From Halomonas zincidurans B6 (GTDB taxonomy: Bacteria > Pseudomonadota > Gammaproteobacteria > Pseudomonadales > Halomonadaceae): a stretch of DNA of 64,000 bases. This document shows positions 17,113 to 25,046 of the stretch, in pieces; position 1 is the stretch's first letter, and each line of letters starts with the position of its first letter. Below the pieces are notes generated by a model. It did no database searches. It saw only the letters and a program-made list of their open reading frames with translations, and was not told the origin of the DNA. The position numbers were made by a program, and so were the translations under genes. Where the stretch lies: assembly GCF_000731955.1 (NCBI RefSeq), contig NZ_JNCK01000001.1:1860001-1924000 (forward strand). Direction: 5' to 3'.

Positions 17113-17751
17113 TCACTTCAGCGCCTTGATCAGCGCGCCGAAGCCGTCCGGCGCGCGGGCATCCTCCCGCGCGCTGGTGGTGACCCGCGCCGTGCGATCC
17201 CAGGCGACCCGGTAACCGCCGGCTTCCAGGGCACGCACCAGTTGCACGTCCTCGTGGCAGCGCAGCGGCTTGAAGCCGCCGACCGCCTGATAGGCCAGCG
17301 CGCAGACGCCGAGATTGGCGCCGTAGATTCGCTGCTCGCCGTGATCGTAACCCAGATAGTTCTGCCGCAAGGCCACCGGCAAGCGCTCCCACTCGGCCAG
17401 CCGGATGCCCCCGCAAACCACATCGCTACCCACGCTGCATTGCGAGGCCAACCAGTCGGCGCTGACCCGGCTATCGGCATCGGTAAACGCCAACCAGCGC
17501 GCACCGCGCGCCAGCAACCATTGAGCGCCGGCGTGGCGCGCCATACCGACATTGGGACCGGCGACCTCGAGCACGGTCACCGGGTGGCGTCGGGCGATCG
17601 CTGCCGAGCCGTCGTGGCACGTATCCAGCACCACCGCCACGTTGACCGTTTCGCCCCTCAGCCGCGGATGGTCGATTGCTTGAAGCAGCGCCTCCAGACA
17701 GCCCTCGAGATACGCCTCCTCGTTGTGTGCCGGTACCACGACGCCGATCAT
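17113..17751 (-). CDS. Family 2 glycosyltransferase
   Basis: A 212-residue soluble GT-A fold transferase, last gene of a four-gene operon. VVPAHNEEAYLEGCL opens the nucleotide-sugar-binding domain, FTDADS is the DxD metal site and HEDVQL sits where GT2 enzymes hold the catalytic region. It lacks the transmembrane helices of processive synthases, so a single transfer to a small or lipid acceptor is likely. It starts 12 bases after the methyltransferase stop. The acceptor is unknown. Confidence 0.85.
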   Translation of the reverse strand: MIGVVVPAHNEEAYLEGCLEALLQAIDHPRLRGETVNVAVVLDTCHDGSAAIARRHPVTVLEVAGPNVGMARHAGAQWLLARGARWLAFTDADSRVSADWLASQCSVGSDVVCGGIRLAEWERLPVALRQNYLGYDHGEQRIYGANLGVCALAYQAVGGFKPLRCHEDVQLVRALEAGGYRVAWDRTARVTTSAREDARAPDGFGALIKALK

Positions 17752-17763
17752 GTGGCGAGTTCC

Positions 17764-18381
17764 TTATCCGTCATAACAGCCCTCCCGTTGGGCCAACGAA
17801 TCGCTTGCCCGCGACCATAGATCGATCGCCAGATCGGCTTCGCGATGATATACGACCGGCTGCAAACCCGGTGTCGCCTCCAGCAGCCGGTGGACGCCGT
17901 CGCCATCCAGCTCGCCGCCCTGGATCGGGTGGCGCCAATGGCAGGCCAGCAGCTCGCCGCCGGGCGCCAGCGAGGCGGCGATAAGCGCGCGCACTTCGAG
18001 CAGCTCGGCACGCGACAGGAAATAGCCGATTTCGCTGAACACGATCAACTCGAAGCGACCGCCCGGCCAGGCGGCCGGCACCCAGCCAGAGGCGAACGTC
18101 ACGGCACCGGCATCCCGACCCGCCGCAGCCACCCTGCCACGCGCGGCATCGAGCGCCGCTTCGCTGGTATCCCAGGCCAGCAATTCATCGCAGCGCGCAG
18201 CCAGCTCAGCGGTCAGCACGCCGATCGAGCAACCGGGTTCGAACGCCCGGGCGTAACGCTCCCGGGTCAGGGCAGTCAGCGTCAGCGCACGCTTGCGGGC
18301 TTCGTACCAGGAGGTCTCGTAGTTCCACGGGTCGGCGTCGCGCGCATACAGCGCCGAGAAGTCGTCCGGCCCGAAACTCAT
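17764..18381 (-). CDS. NodS-like SAM-dependent methyltransferase
   Basis: A 205-residue class I methyltransferase. FEPGCSIGVLTAELA is the SAM-binding loop and LLAWDTSEAALDAAR carries the acidic residue for the ribose. It resembles the NodS group, whose founder N-methylates a deacetylated chitooligosaccharide. Its ATG overlaps the stop of the PIG-L deacetylase by four bases (ATGA), so the two are translationally coupled. This pairing suggests methylation of the amine freed by the deacetylase, which is inference. Confidence 0.82.
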   Translation of the reverse strand: MSFGPDDFSALYARDADPWNYETSWYEARKRALTLTALTRERYARAFEPGCSIGVLTAELAARCDELLAWDTSEAALDAARGRVAAAGRDAGAVTFASGWVPAAWPGGRFELIVFSEIGYFLSRAELLEVRALIAASLAPGGELLACHWRHPIQGGELDGDGVHRLLEATPGLQPVVYHREADLAIDLWSRASDSLAQREGCYDG

Positions 18382-19130
18382 TGCAGGACGACCTCGAACG
18401 GGCGCAGCAGCCGAGCCAGCGCCGTCGCGGGCAACACCGGCCCCCGCCCGGTCGAGGCGTCCTCGCCGAGCTGGCTTGAGTGGGCCTCGATCGCCGCGCA
18501 CTTGGCGGCCAGCTGGTCGGGGGTCAGCACGGTGCGTCGCGCGCGCTGCCAGGGCACGCGCGGATCGCCGGGCCACGACCAATGCCAGGCCCATACCGGC
18601 GTCTCGAGCAGGCCGCAGCCAATCGACTGGGCCGCTTGCGCGCAGACACGCCCGCAGGCTTCGTGATCCGGATGGCCGTCGCCGCGCCAGGTGGTCACGA
18701 TCACGTCATCGGAACGCAGGAAATCCTCGAGCCACGCCTGAAGCCGGCGCGCCTGCGCGGCGACCCGGGTATCGCTCAGCCCCAGACGCTGGACGCTGAC
18801 GGCGCCCGCGCCCAACCGTTGCAAGGCTTCGCGACTCTCGCGAGGGCGCTCGCGGGCCAGCCGCTCGGGCGGCCAGAGACGCGACCCGGGGTGACTGCCG
18901 GCGCCATCGGTGACGGCGACCAGCAGCACCGCGCGGCGTGCTTCCAGCAAGCGCAGCATGAGCCCGCCGCAGGCCAGGATCTCGTCGTCGGGATGGGGCG
19001 CCACGATGACCGCCCGCTGCCCCTGGGCGATCAGCTCGTCAGGCGCGACGGCGGGCAGCGCCTCGAGGCCGATCCAGTCGGCTTCCGGGGTCCCCGCCCC
19101 TTCGATGCGTCGATCGTCGGCGTGCTGCAT
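18378..19130 (-). CDS. PIG-L family N-deacetylase
   Basis: A 250-residue zinc-dependent deacetylase of the PIG-L/LmbE superfamily, which removes N-acetyl groups from amino sugars (as in mycothiol, bacillithiol or GPI precursors). The metal motif PHPDDE follows the first strand and HPDHEA supplies the later ligand. The open N-terminal 30 residues look unstructured. It starts 3 bases after the acyl-CoA dehydrogenase stop and overlaps the methyltransferase, so it is certainly operonic. Confidence 0.88.
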   Translation of the reverse strand: MQHADDRRIEGAGTPEADWIGLEALPAVAPDELIAQGQRAVIVAPHPDDEILACGGLMLRLLEARRAVLLVAVTDGAGSHPGSRLWPPERLARERPRESREALQRLGAGAVSVQRLGLSDTRVAAQARRLQAWLEDFLRSDDVIVTTWRGDGHPDHEACGRVCAQAAQSIGCGLLETPVWAWHWSWPGDPRVPWQRARRTVLTPDQLAAKCAAIEAHSSQLGEDASTGRGPVLPATALARLLRPFEVVLQ

Positions 19131-19133
19131 GCG

Positions 19134-20192
19134 TTAAAGCTCCCAGCGCGAGGTTTCGCTGGAGGCGATCTGCCGGCCGATACCTTCCAGATCATGCTCG
19201 GCGTGACTCTGGCGCACATAGACCGGCAGATCGGCGACCATCCGCGCGAACGCCGGGTCACGACAGTACGGGCCGGCGCCCAGACCGCGTCCGCAGTGGT
19301 GGATGACCTGCTCGACGACCTGCTCGACCTTGGCCCGCGTGCGCTCGGCCACCAGCCAGGCGTCGCGGCGCGGGTTGGCGTCGATCCAATCCGCGCTTTC
19401 GCGCAGCAGCGCGGCGGCGCTGGCCAGCGCCACATCGGCGGCGCCCAGATGGGCATTGAGATGGGGATCGTCCTTGCGCGACGCCTTGGCCCGCAGGCTC
19501 TCGGCGAGCCGGCGGGCACCGCCGAACCAGCACGCGGCGATGCCCGCGCCGCCGTGCCAGAAGCCATAGCGCTGAAGATAACCCTCGGGCGGGCCGATCA
19601 GCGTGCCTCGGGCGCCGTCGAACAGCACGTCGACGCTGGCGGTGGCGGCCATGCCGACCGCGTCCCAACCCTCGTCACTGACCGTCACGCCCGGTTGATC
19701 GAGTTCGACCAGCACCAACCGCTGATACTCGCCCTGCCAGGCGGTGATCAAGGCATGAGAGAGAATCGGCGCGCCCGAGCACCACGCCTTGCGACCGTCG
19801 AGACGCACCGGCGCTTGATCGTTTGATGCTGACGAGTCCGTGCCGATCGACACCTTCGCGAACGGCGGCTCGGCAGCCCACGTGCCGATTCGCCCACCCG
19901 CGGGCAGGCAAGCTTGCGCATTCCATTCGCCGATGATCGCCCGCGCGTCGGTATGCCCTTCGAAGAGCTTGACCAGCCCCAGGTCGTGACTCGCGACGTC
20001 GGCGAGCATCCGCCAACGCTCCAGCGTATTGCCGCCGCCGGGTGGCGGCAGGCGGTCGCCTCCGGCGTCGATCAAACGCTGCAACTGGAGGGCCAGCGAA
20101 TCCATTGTCACGGCCGGTGCCGGGAATTCCTGTCGCAAGCGACGAATCAGGCAGTCGCGGAGATCACGGCTCGACTTCGCTGTATTGCTCAT
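19134..20192 (-). CDS. Acyl-CoA dehydrogenase-like flavoprotein
   Basis: A 352-residue acyl-CoA-dehydrogenase-fold protein, shorter than the usual ~380. An N-terminal helical domain, a central beta domain (GRKAWCSGAP, DGWDAVGM-type turns) and a C-terminal helical bundle are recognisable. I cannot find the YEG[TS] catalytic-glutamate signature of typical short/medium-chain enzymes; the C-terminus instead has RQSHAEHDLEGIG. It is first in a four-gene operon with sugar-modifying enzymes, so it may act on a non-CoA or biosynthetic substrate rather than in beta-oxidation. Confidence 0.8.
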   Translation of the reverse strand: MSNTAKSSRDLRDCLIRRLRQEFPAPAVTMDSLALQLQRLIDAGGDRLPPPGGGNTLERWRMLADVASHDLGLVKLFEGHTDARAIIGEWNAQACLPAGGRIGTWAAEPPFAKVSIGTDSSASNDQAPVRLDGRKAWCSGAPILSHALITAWQGEYQRLVLVELDQPGVTVSDEGWDAVGMAATASVDVLFDGARGTLIGPPEGYLQRYGFWHGGAGIAACWFGGARRLAESLRAKASRKDDPHLNAHLGAADVALASAAALLRESADWIDANPRRDAWLVAERTRAKVEQVVEQVIHHCGRGLGAGPYCRDPAFARMVADLPVYVRQSHAEHDLEGIGRQIASSETSRWEL

Positions 20193-20518
20193 GAGTCATC
20201 CTTTGACGTTGCACGAGGCCTTCTTGGACTGCGTATTTCCCTATGACCACTGTGATCATCAGCCAACCCAAGCATAGCCGCCGAATACAAGCTGAACATC
20301 GACGAACTTTAACAATAGCTTAGACAACGCCAGCCAGCGTCTCGATAACCTTTGTCAGCTGACTTGCCGGCCCAGCGTGCCGACACCGGCCGGGGGAATG
20401 ACGAGCCTTCTCGACAATGGATGAGCCCGCCAGCCATGTGGAATTTTCCCAGTTTTTCCCGGCGCACGAAAAAGCCGCCTGGAGCATGGCCCCAAGCGGC
20501 TGATTCGTGGAAACTTTC
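20193..20518. other. Intergenic region upstream of the four-gene operon
   Basis: No coding sequence is supportable here. The right end holds the tRNA-Ala terminator (20469-20501). The left part should hold the promoter of the minus-strand operon, but I see no near-consensus hexamers. Confidence 0.6.
20469..20501 (-). terminator. Terminator of tRNA-Ala
   Basis: On the minus strand AGCCGC and GCGGCT form the stem base, with TGG/CCA pairing above, followed by TTTTTC. It starts 18 bp past the tRNA CCA end. Confidence 0.85.
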
Positions 20519-20594
20519 TGGTGGAGCCTACCGGGATCGAACCGGTGACCTCAACACTGCCAGTGTTGCGCTCTCCCATCTGAGCTAAGGCCCC
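20519..20594 (-). tRNA. tRNA-Ala (GGC)
   Basis: A 76-nt cloverleaf including the encoded CCA. The acceptor GGGGCCT pairs with AGGCTCC, and the anticodon arm CAACA-CTGGCAG-TGTTG gives anticodon GGC. The T-arm loop is GTTCGATCC. Confidence 0.97.
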
Positions 20595-20637
20595 GTGCAC
20601 TTGGCAATGCACATGCAATTGCCAAGCAACGGCGCGC

Positions 20638-20666
20638 ATAGTAAGCAAGCGCGCTATTCGAGTCAA
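20638..20666 (-). promoter_or_regulatory. tRNA-Ala promoter
   Basis: On the minus strand TTGACT (20666-20661) and TACTAT (20643-20638) have a 17-bp spacer. The following GCGCGCC is a GC-rich discriminator of the type found at stringently controlled stable-RNA promoters. The leader also contains a 9-bp hairpin (CTTGGCAAT/ATTGCCAAG). Confidence 0.8.
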
Positions 20667-20794
20667 GCGGGTCAGGTCAAGAGCTGTCTCTGGCATCGAT
20701 ACGGTGGTTGCCAGTAAACTTAGAAAACAGGCAATCTGATTGCCATCCAAGCCGGCACGCCAAGACCGGCATCGCGTTGACAGCAGGAGCGTTC

Positions 20795-21442
20795 TTGATC
20801 CGGGTTCTAGTCGCAGACGACCATCACATGGTTCGCACCAGCATCGCACGCATGCTGGATGCCGAAGAGGGACTTCGTGTCGTCGGTGAAGCCGCCGATG
20901 GCGAAGCCGCCATCAGCCAGTGTCGCAAGGTGCGGCCGGATATCGTGCTCATGGACATTCGCATGCCGGGTATCGGCGGCCTCGAGGCGACCCGCAAGAT
21001 TACCCGCGGCATGTCCGACATAAAGGTCTTGGTGCTGACCGCCTATCTCGAGGATACCTTCGCCCAGCGCCTGCTCGACGCGGGAGCCAGCGGTTTCATC
21101 AGCAAGGGTAGCGAGCTCGACGAGATGGTACATGCGATTCGTCAGGTGCATGCCGGGCAGCGCTTCATCAGCTCCGAGATCGCCCAGCGTCTGGTGCTGT
21201 CCAAGCTCGAGAGCCAGGACAACCCCTTCAACCAGCTATCCAGTCGGGAATTGCAGGTGGCGATGATGATCGTCAATTGCCACAAGGTCAGCGAGATCTC
21301 GGACAGCCTGTTCTTGAGCCCCAAGACCGTGAATACCTACCGCTATCGCATCTTCGAGAAACTGGGGGTGCAGTCCGACGTCGAACTGACCCACCTGGGA
21401 CTGCGCTTCGGCCTGGTCGATGGCTACGAGAACCCGGCCTGA
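20795..21442 (+). CDS. gacA: GacA/UvrY response regulator
   Basis: A 215-residue NarL/FixJ-type response regulator, partner of the BarA/GacS kinase and activator of CsrA-titrating sRNAs. The receiver domain has the acidic pair DD near the N-terminus, phospho-acceptor Asp in VLMDIRMPG and Lys in SKGSEL. The C-terminal LuxR HTH reads LSSRELQVAMMIV...SPKTVNTYRYRIFEKL. The family start falls on a TTG at 20795 with AGGAG 5 bases upstream; the longer frame from 20708 lacks similarity. Upstream of uvrC and pgsA, the order is the classic gacA-uvrC-pgsA. Confidence 0.95.
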   Translation: MIRVLVADDHHMVRTSIARMLDAEEGLRVVGEAADGEAAISQCRKVRPDIVLMDIRMPGIGGLEATRKITRGMSDIKVLVLTAYLEDTFAQRLLDAGASGFISKGSELDEMVHAIRQVHAGQRFISSEIAQRLVLSKLESQDNPFNQLSSRELQVAMMIVNCHKVSEISDSLFLSPKTVNTYRYRIFEKLGVQSDVELTHLGLRFGLVDGYENPA

Positions 21443-21526
21443 GCTCTCATCGAGCCGACTCTGCTACTCCATCCGCCTTCCCGAGAGCGTTTCCAACGAC
21501 CTTTTCATGGGTGAAAGTGAACCGGC

Positions 21527-23341
21527 ATGAGCTTCGACGCCAAACATTTTCTCAAGACCGTGAGCGAAGCGCCGGGCGTCTATCGGATGCTCGACGCGGA
21601 TCAGAACGTGCTTTACGTCGGCAAGGCCAAGCGGCTCAAGGCCCGCCTGGCCAGCTATTTTCGTGGCGCACTCAATGCCAAGACCCAGGCACTGGTGTCA
21701 CGTATCGCCGACGTGCAGGTGACGATCACCCGTAGCGAGACCGAGGCGCTGCTGCTCGAGCAGACCCTGATCAAGGAGCTGCGGCCGCCCTATAACATCC
21801 TGCTGCGCGACGACAAGTCGTATCCTTACGTGTTTGCCAGCGAGCGCCATCCCTACCCGGCGCTGGAATTCAAGCGCGTGCGCCACAAGCGCAACGATGG
21901 CCGCTATCTCGGTCCGTTCCCCAGTTCCGTCGCGGTGCGCGAAAGCCTGGCCCTGATGCAGAAGATCTTTCGCATCCGCAATTGCGAGGACAGCGTGTTC
22001 GCGCATCGCGCCCGGCCCTGCCTGCAGTATCAGATCAATCGCTGCAGCGCCCCCTGCGTCGACTACATAGACCAGGCGGATTACCGCCGCGATCTGGACC
22101 ACGCAATCCTGTGCCTCGAAGGCAAGAGCGAGCAGGTCACCGAACAACTGACGGCGGCCATGGAAACAGCCAGCCAGGCGCTCGATTTCGAGGAAGCCGC
22201 GCGCCTGCGCGATCAGATCCAGCAACTGCGTCGCCTGCAGGAGCGTCAGATCGTCGACACCGGCAGCGGCGAGGCGGATGCCTTCGCGCTGGCCGAGCGG
22301 CCCGGCGGGCTATGCATCAGTGTCCTGACGGTACGCCAGGGGCGGGTGCTCGGCGCACGCAACTATGCCCCGGACAACGGCCTCGATTTGGCTAGCGGCG
22401 AGCTGCTCGGCGAATTCATCAGCCAGTATTACCTGGGCCAGGGCCGCGAAGTGCCCAGCGAGGTGCTCGGCAGCCATGCGCTACCCGACAGCGAATTGCT
22501 GCAATCGGCGCTCAGCGAGCACGCCGCGCGCCGGGTGCGCGTCGCCCATCAGGTGCGTGGTCACCGGGCCCAGTGGCTGCAGCTGGCACGCACCAACGCC
22601 GAGCAGCATCTGGCCAGCGAAATGGCCAATCGTAGCCAGCTTTCCAGGCGCTTCGAGGCCTTGCGCGCAGCGTTGGCCATGGATGCGCCCCCTCAGCGTA
22701 TCGAGTGCTTCGATATCAGCCACAGTCACGGCGAGGCAACGGTTGCCTCGTGCGTGGTCTTCGGGCCCGACGGCCCCATGAAATCGGACTATCGACGCTT
22801 CAATATCGAAGGCGTGGCTGCAGGCGACGACTATGCCGCCATGCGGCAGGCATTGGAGCGGCGCTTCAAGCGCCTTCAGAAAGGCGAAGGCAAGTGCCCC
22901 GATGTCTTGCTGGTGGATGGCGGCAAGGGCCAACTGAACATGGCGCGTGAGGTCTTCGCCGAGCTCGATATAGTGGGCGTGCAGCTTGTCGGCGTTGCCA
23001 AGGGCACCACGCGCAAGCCGGGCCTGGAAACGCTGTTCCTGGAAACGGTCGACAATACCCTGAACCTGGATAGCGGCTCGCCGGCGCTGCACCTGATCCA
23101 GCATGTTCGCGACGAAGCGCATCGCTTCGCCATTACCGGTCATCGCCAGCGCCGGGACAAGGCGCGCCGCACTTCGACCCTGCAGGATATCCCCGGGGTC
23201 GGGCCCAAGCGTCGGCGCGAGTTGCTGCGCTTTTTCGGCGGCTTGCAGGGGGTGCGCCACGCCACCCGCGAAGAACTCGCGCGCGTACCGGGCATCAGCG
23301 TCAACATGGCGACGGCCATCCATCAGGCCCTGCATGGATGA
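21527..23341 (+). CDS. uvrC: UvrABC excinuclease subunit C
   Basis: A 604-residue dual-incision nuclease of nucleotide excision repair. The GIY-YIG domain for the 3' cut is at the N-terminus (PGVYRML...LYVGKAKRLKAR). The UVR helix pair that binds UvrB is near residue 205 (ALDFEEAARLRDQI). The RNase H-like domain for the 5' cut carries CFDISHSHG and VDGGKGQL. Tandem HhH motifs close the protein (IPGVGPKRRRELL, VPGISVNMA). It follows gacA by 84 bp. Confidence 0.97.
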   Translation: MSFDAKHFLKTVSEAPGVYRMLDADQNVLYVGKAKRLKARLASYFRGALNAKTQALVSRIADVQVTITRSETEALLLEQTLIKELRPPYNILLRDDKSYPYVFASERHPYPALEFKRVRHKRNDGRYLGPFPSSVAVRESLALMQKIFRIRNCEDSVFAHRARPCLQYQINRCSAPCVDYIDQADYRRDLDHAILCLEGKSEQVTEQLTAAMETASQALDFEEAARLRDQIQQLRRLQERQIVDTGSGEADAFALAERPGGLCISVLTVRQGRVLGARNYAPDNGLDLASGELLGEFISQYYLGQGREVPSEVLGSHALPDSELLQSALSEHAARRVRVAHQVRGHRAQWLQLARTNAEQHLASEMANRSQLSRRFEALRAALAMDAPPQRIECFDISHSHGEATVASCVVFGPDGPMKSDYRRFNIEGVAAGDDYAAMRQALERRFKRLQKGEGKCPDVLLVDGGKGQLNMAREVFAELDIVGVQLVGVAKGTTRKPGLETLFLETVDNTLNLDSGSPALHLIQHVRDEAHRFAITGHRQRRDKARRTSTLQDIPGVGPKRRRELLRFFGGLQGVRHATREELARVPGISVNMATAIHQALHG

Positions 23342-23402
23342 GGCACGAGCGGGCAGGTACAATGAGCCTTCTCGATCATCGGCAAGGACGACCCAGGCAG
23401 CA

Positions 23403-23951
23403 ATGAATATACCCAACCTACTGACTTTGGCGCGCCTCGTCTTCATTCCGCTGCTGGTGATCCTGTTCTACCTGCCCTTCGCCTGGAGTCTGCCACTCAC
23501 CGCCGCGCTGTTCGGACTGGCCGCGATCACCGACTGGCTGGATGGCTATCTGGCCCGGCGCTGGGATCAGAGCACCCCGTTCGGCGCCTTCCTGGATCCG
23601 GTTGCCGACAAGGTCATGGTCGCCGTCGCTCTGGCGCTGCTGGTCGAGCGCTTCGATTCCGCACTGCTGACCTTGCCGGCACTGGTGATCATTGGCCGCG
23701 AGATCGTTATTTCGGCGCTGCGCGAATGGATGGCCGAGATGGGCAAACGCGCCAGTGTCGCGGTGTCATGGATCGGCAAGATCAAGACGACACTACAGAT
23801 GGTTGCCCTGCTGTTGCTGCTCGGCACACCACCGGGCACCTGGGTCGCCAACCTCGGCATGATGACGCTCTACCTCGCCGCAATCTTGACGCTATGGTCG
23901 ATGCTGCGGTATCTGCGTGCCGCCTGGCCGGAACTCACGCGCTCACTATAA
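23403..23951 (+). CDS. pgsA: CDP-diacylglycerol-glycerol-3-phosphate 3-phosphatidyltransferase
   Basis: A 182-residue integral membrane enzyme committing CDP-diacylglycerol to phosphatidylglycerol. The CDP-alcohol phosphatidyltransferase signature D-G-x2-A-R-x8-G-x3-D-x3-D is intact in DGYLARRW...GAFLDPVADK near residue 55-80. Four or more hydrophobic helices are visible. It follows uvrC by 61 bp and precedes the tRNA cluster, as in many gammaproteobacteria. Confidence 0.95.
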   Translation: MNIPNLLTLARLVFIPLLVILFYLPFAWSLPLTAALFGLAAITDWLDGYLARRWDQSTPFGAFLDPVADKVMVAVALALLVERFDSALLTLPALVIIGREIVISALREWMAEMGKRASVAVSWIGKIKTTLQMVALLLLLGTPPGTWVANLGMMTLYLAAILTLWSMLRYLRAAWPELTRSL

Positions 23952-23955
23952 AATC

Positions 23956-23988
23956 AGGATAAGCGTTTGACATGGCCACACTTATCCT
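23956..23988. repeat. Inverted repeat around the tRNA promoter -35 box
   Basis: AGGATAAG (23956-23963) and CTTATCCT (23981-23988) are perfect inverted copies with a 17-base spacer that contains the -35 hexamer. The symmetric placement suggests a protein-binding operator, but no known consensus is recognised. Confidence 0.55.
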
Positions 23989-23994
23989 TATAAT
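23967..23994 (+). promoter_or_regulatory. Consensus promoter of the tRNA-Gly-Cys-Leu operon
   Basis: TTGACA (23967-23972) and TATAAT (23989-23994) are both perfect consensus hexamers with 16-bp spacing, 15 bp before the tRNA-Gly 5' end. Confidence 0.92.
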
Positions 23995-24009
23995 ACGCAC
24001 TCGAGTCGA

Positions 24010-24084
24010 GCGGGAATAGCTCAGTGGTAGAGCATCGCCTTGCCAAGGCGAGGGTCGCGAGTTCGAATCTCGTTTCCCGCTCCA
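24010..24084 (+). tRNA. tRNA-Gly (GCC)
   Basis: 75 nt with encoded TCCA end. The acceptor GCGGGAA pairs with TTCCCGC, and the anticodon loop TTGCCAA gives GCC. Confidence 0.97.
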
Positions 24085-24189
24085 GCATTCGTTTCGACCA
24101 AGGAGTCAAGACACAGGGTCGCGAGCCGGAACGCCGGTCCGATCGATCTCGTTTCCCGCTCCAGCATTCGTTTCGACCAAGGAGTCAAG
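24067..24189. repeat. 44-bp direct repeat creating a broken tRNA-Gly 3' half
   Basis: Positions 24067-24110 (tRNA-Gly 3' end plus 26 bp of downstream sequence) recur exactly at 24146-24189. The spacer also repeats AGGGTCGCGAG (24051-24061 and 24115-24125), but 15 extra bases interrupt the T-arm of the second copy. The result is a truncated, non-functional tRNA-Gly piece between tRNA-Gly and tRNA-Cys. Confidence 0.9.
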
Positions 24190-24223
24190 TTTCGGCTCCA
24201 GCGACAAGCGAAGCGCCTTTTGA

Positions 24224-24297
24224 GGCTGGATGGCAGAGTGGTTATGCAGCGGACTGCAACTCCGTGTACGCCGGTTCGATTCCGACTCCAGCCTCCA
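24224..24297 (+). tRNA. tRNA-Cys (GCA)
   Basis: 74 nt with encoded CCA. The acceptor GGCTGGA pairs with TCCAGCC, and anticodon loop CTGCAAC gives GCA. Confidence 0.97.
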
Positions 24298-24333
24298 CCT
24301 TATCCCGCCTGTGAGCTGTCTAGATTTCCCGAC

Positions 24334-24420
24334 GCCCGGATGGCGAAATTGGTAGACGCAAGGGACTTAAAATCCCTCGGTGGTAACACCGTGCCGGTTC
24401 GAGCCCGGCTCCGGGCACCA
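24334..24420 (+). tRNA. tRNA-Leu (TAA)
   Basis: 87 nt with a long variable arm and encoded CCA. The acceptor GCCCGGA pairs with TCCGGGC, and anticodon loop CTTAAAA gives TAA. The Gly-Cys-Leu order matches E. coli glyW-cysT-leuZ downstream of pgsA. Confidence 0.97.
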
Positions 24421-24785
24421 AATCAATGAGTTATGTCGTTCTGTCCCTCGGCACCTCCAATCTTGGTCGCGTTTTGGTTGGCCGCGCAGCGACGATACCC
24501 CCCGCACCTCCTCCCTAGTCTCACTTGGCTGCAGAGATACGTCCCCCAATCCGCGTGCCGCACGTTGCGCAATCCGCAATGCCGAACGTTGAATTCATGC
24601 CCCGAGCCATCGGCCGCTCGCCGTCTTTATCGATATTCGCAATGAACCACTCGGTATCGATTGGTTCAAAGGAGCATATCGTAACAGGTTCTTCTGTTTG
24701 CCTAATCATCAACTTGGATTAATAAAAACGTCACCCGACATTGCTAGGCTGCGCACATCGGCAACGAGACAGGAGGTCTCATCGT
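24421..24785. other. Gene-poor, lower-GC stretch after tRNA-Leu
   Basis: This 365-bp stretch directly follows the tRNA operon and is visibly less GC-rich than its surroundings. It holds only a doubtful minus-strand ORF (24521-24709). The 3' end of a tRNA gene is a common integration site, but I found no second copy of the tRNA-Leu 3' end in the window that could serve as an attachment repeat. Confidence 0.6.
24521..24709 (-). CDS. Doubtful small ORF with a CxxC pair
   Basis: A 62-codon frame starting at ATG 24709 without a recognisable SD. It carries the segment DCATCGTRIGG near its end. No family is recognised. It may be a relic of an element inserted after tRNA-Leu or may not be expressed. 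Confidence 0.25.
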   Translation of the reverse strand: MIRQTEEPVTICSFEPIDTEWFIANIDKDGERPMARGMNSTFGIADCATCGTRIGGRISAAK

Positions 24786-25046
24786 ATGCTTAATCGCTCA
24801 AGAAGGGTCGATTGCCCGCAATGCAGTGGAAGCAATTTTTGGAAAGGCGACCCAAAGCCGACCGACGAGCTTCACTGCCGCTATTGCAAGGCATTCGTCA
24901 CCACCTACGATAATTACATACATGACCGCATCCGCAACGAGGCGGCTCAAACGCTTGCCAGATTCATCGAGGCCGACTCCGAGCAAGACTTGATGATGTT
25001 GCGAGAGGTGCTGGCCCACCCGCGTCGGCGCCACGTTAATCGTTGA
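24786..25046 (+). CDS. Small zinc-ribbon protein, unknown function
   Basis: An 86-residue protein with two knuckles, CPQC and CRYC, about 22 residues apart, forming a likely zinc ribbon at the N-terminus. A charged helical tail follows. AGGAGG lies 10 bases before ATG 24786, which supports translation. No family is recognised. It stands alone in a gene-poor stretch after the tRNA operon; its amino-acid and base make-up is less GC-driven than that of neighbours. Confidence 0.6.
   Translation: MLNRSRRVDCPQCSGSNFWKGDPKPTDELHCRYCKAFVTTYDNYIHDRIRNEAAQTLARFIEADSEQDLMMLREVLAHPRRRHVNR

Noticed and set aside
20595..20630. Sigma-54-like sequence (TGGCAATTGCATGTGC) near tRNA-Ala
   Set aside because: Spacing and the -12 TTGC do not fit, it lies within the tRNA leader hairpin and a good sigma-70 promoter is present upstream.
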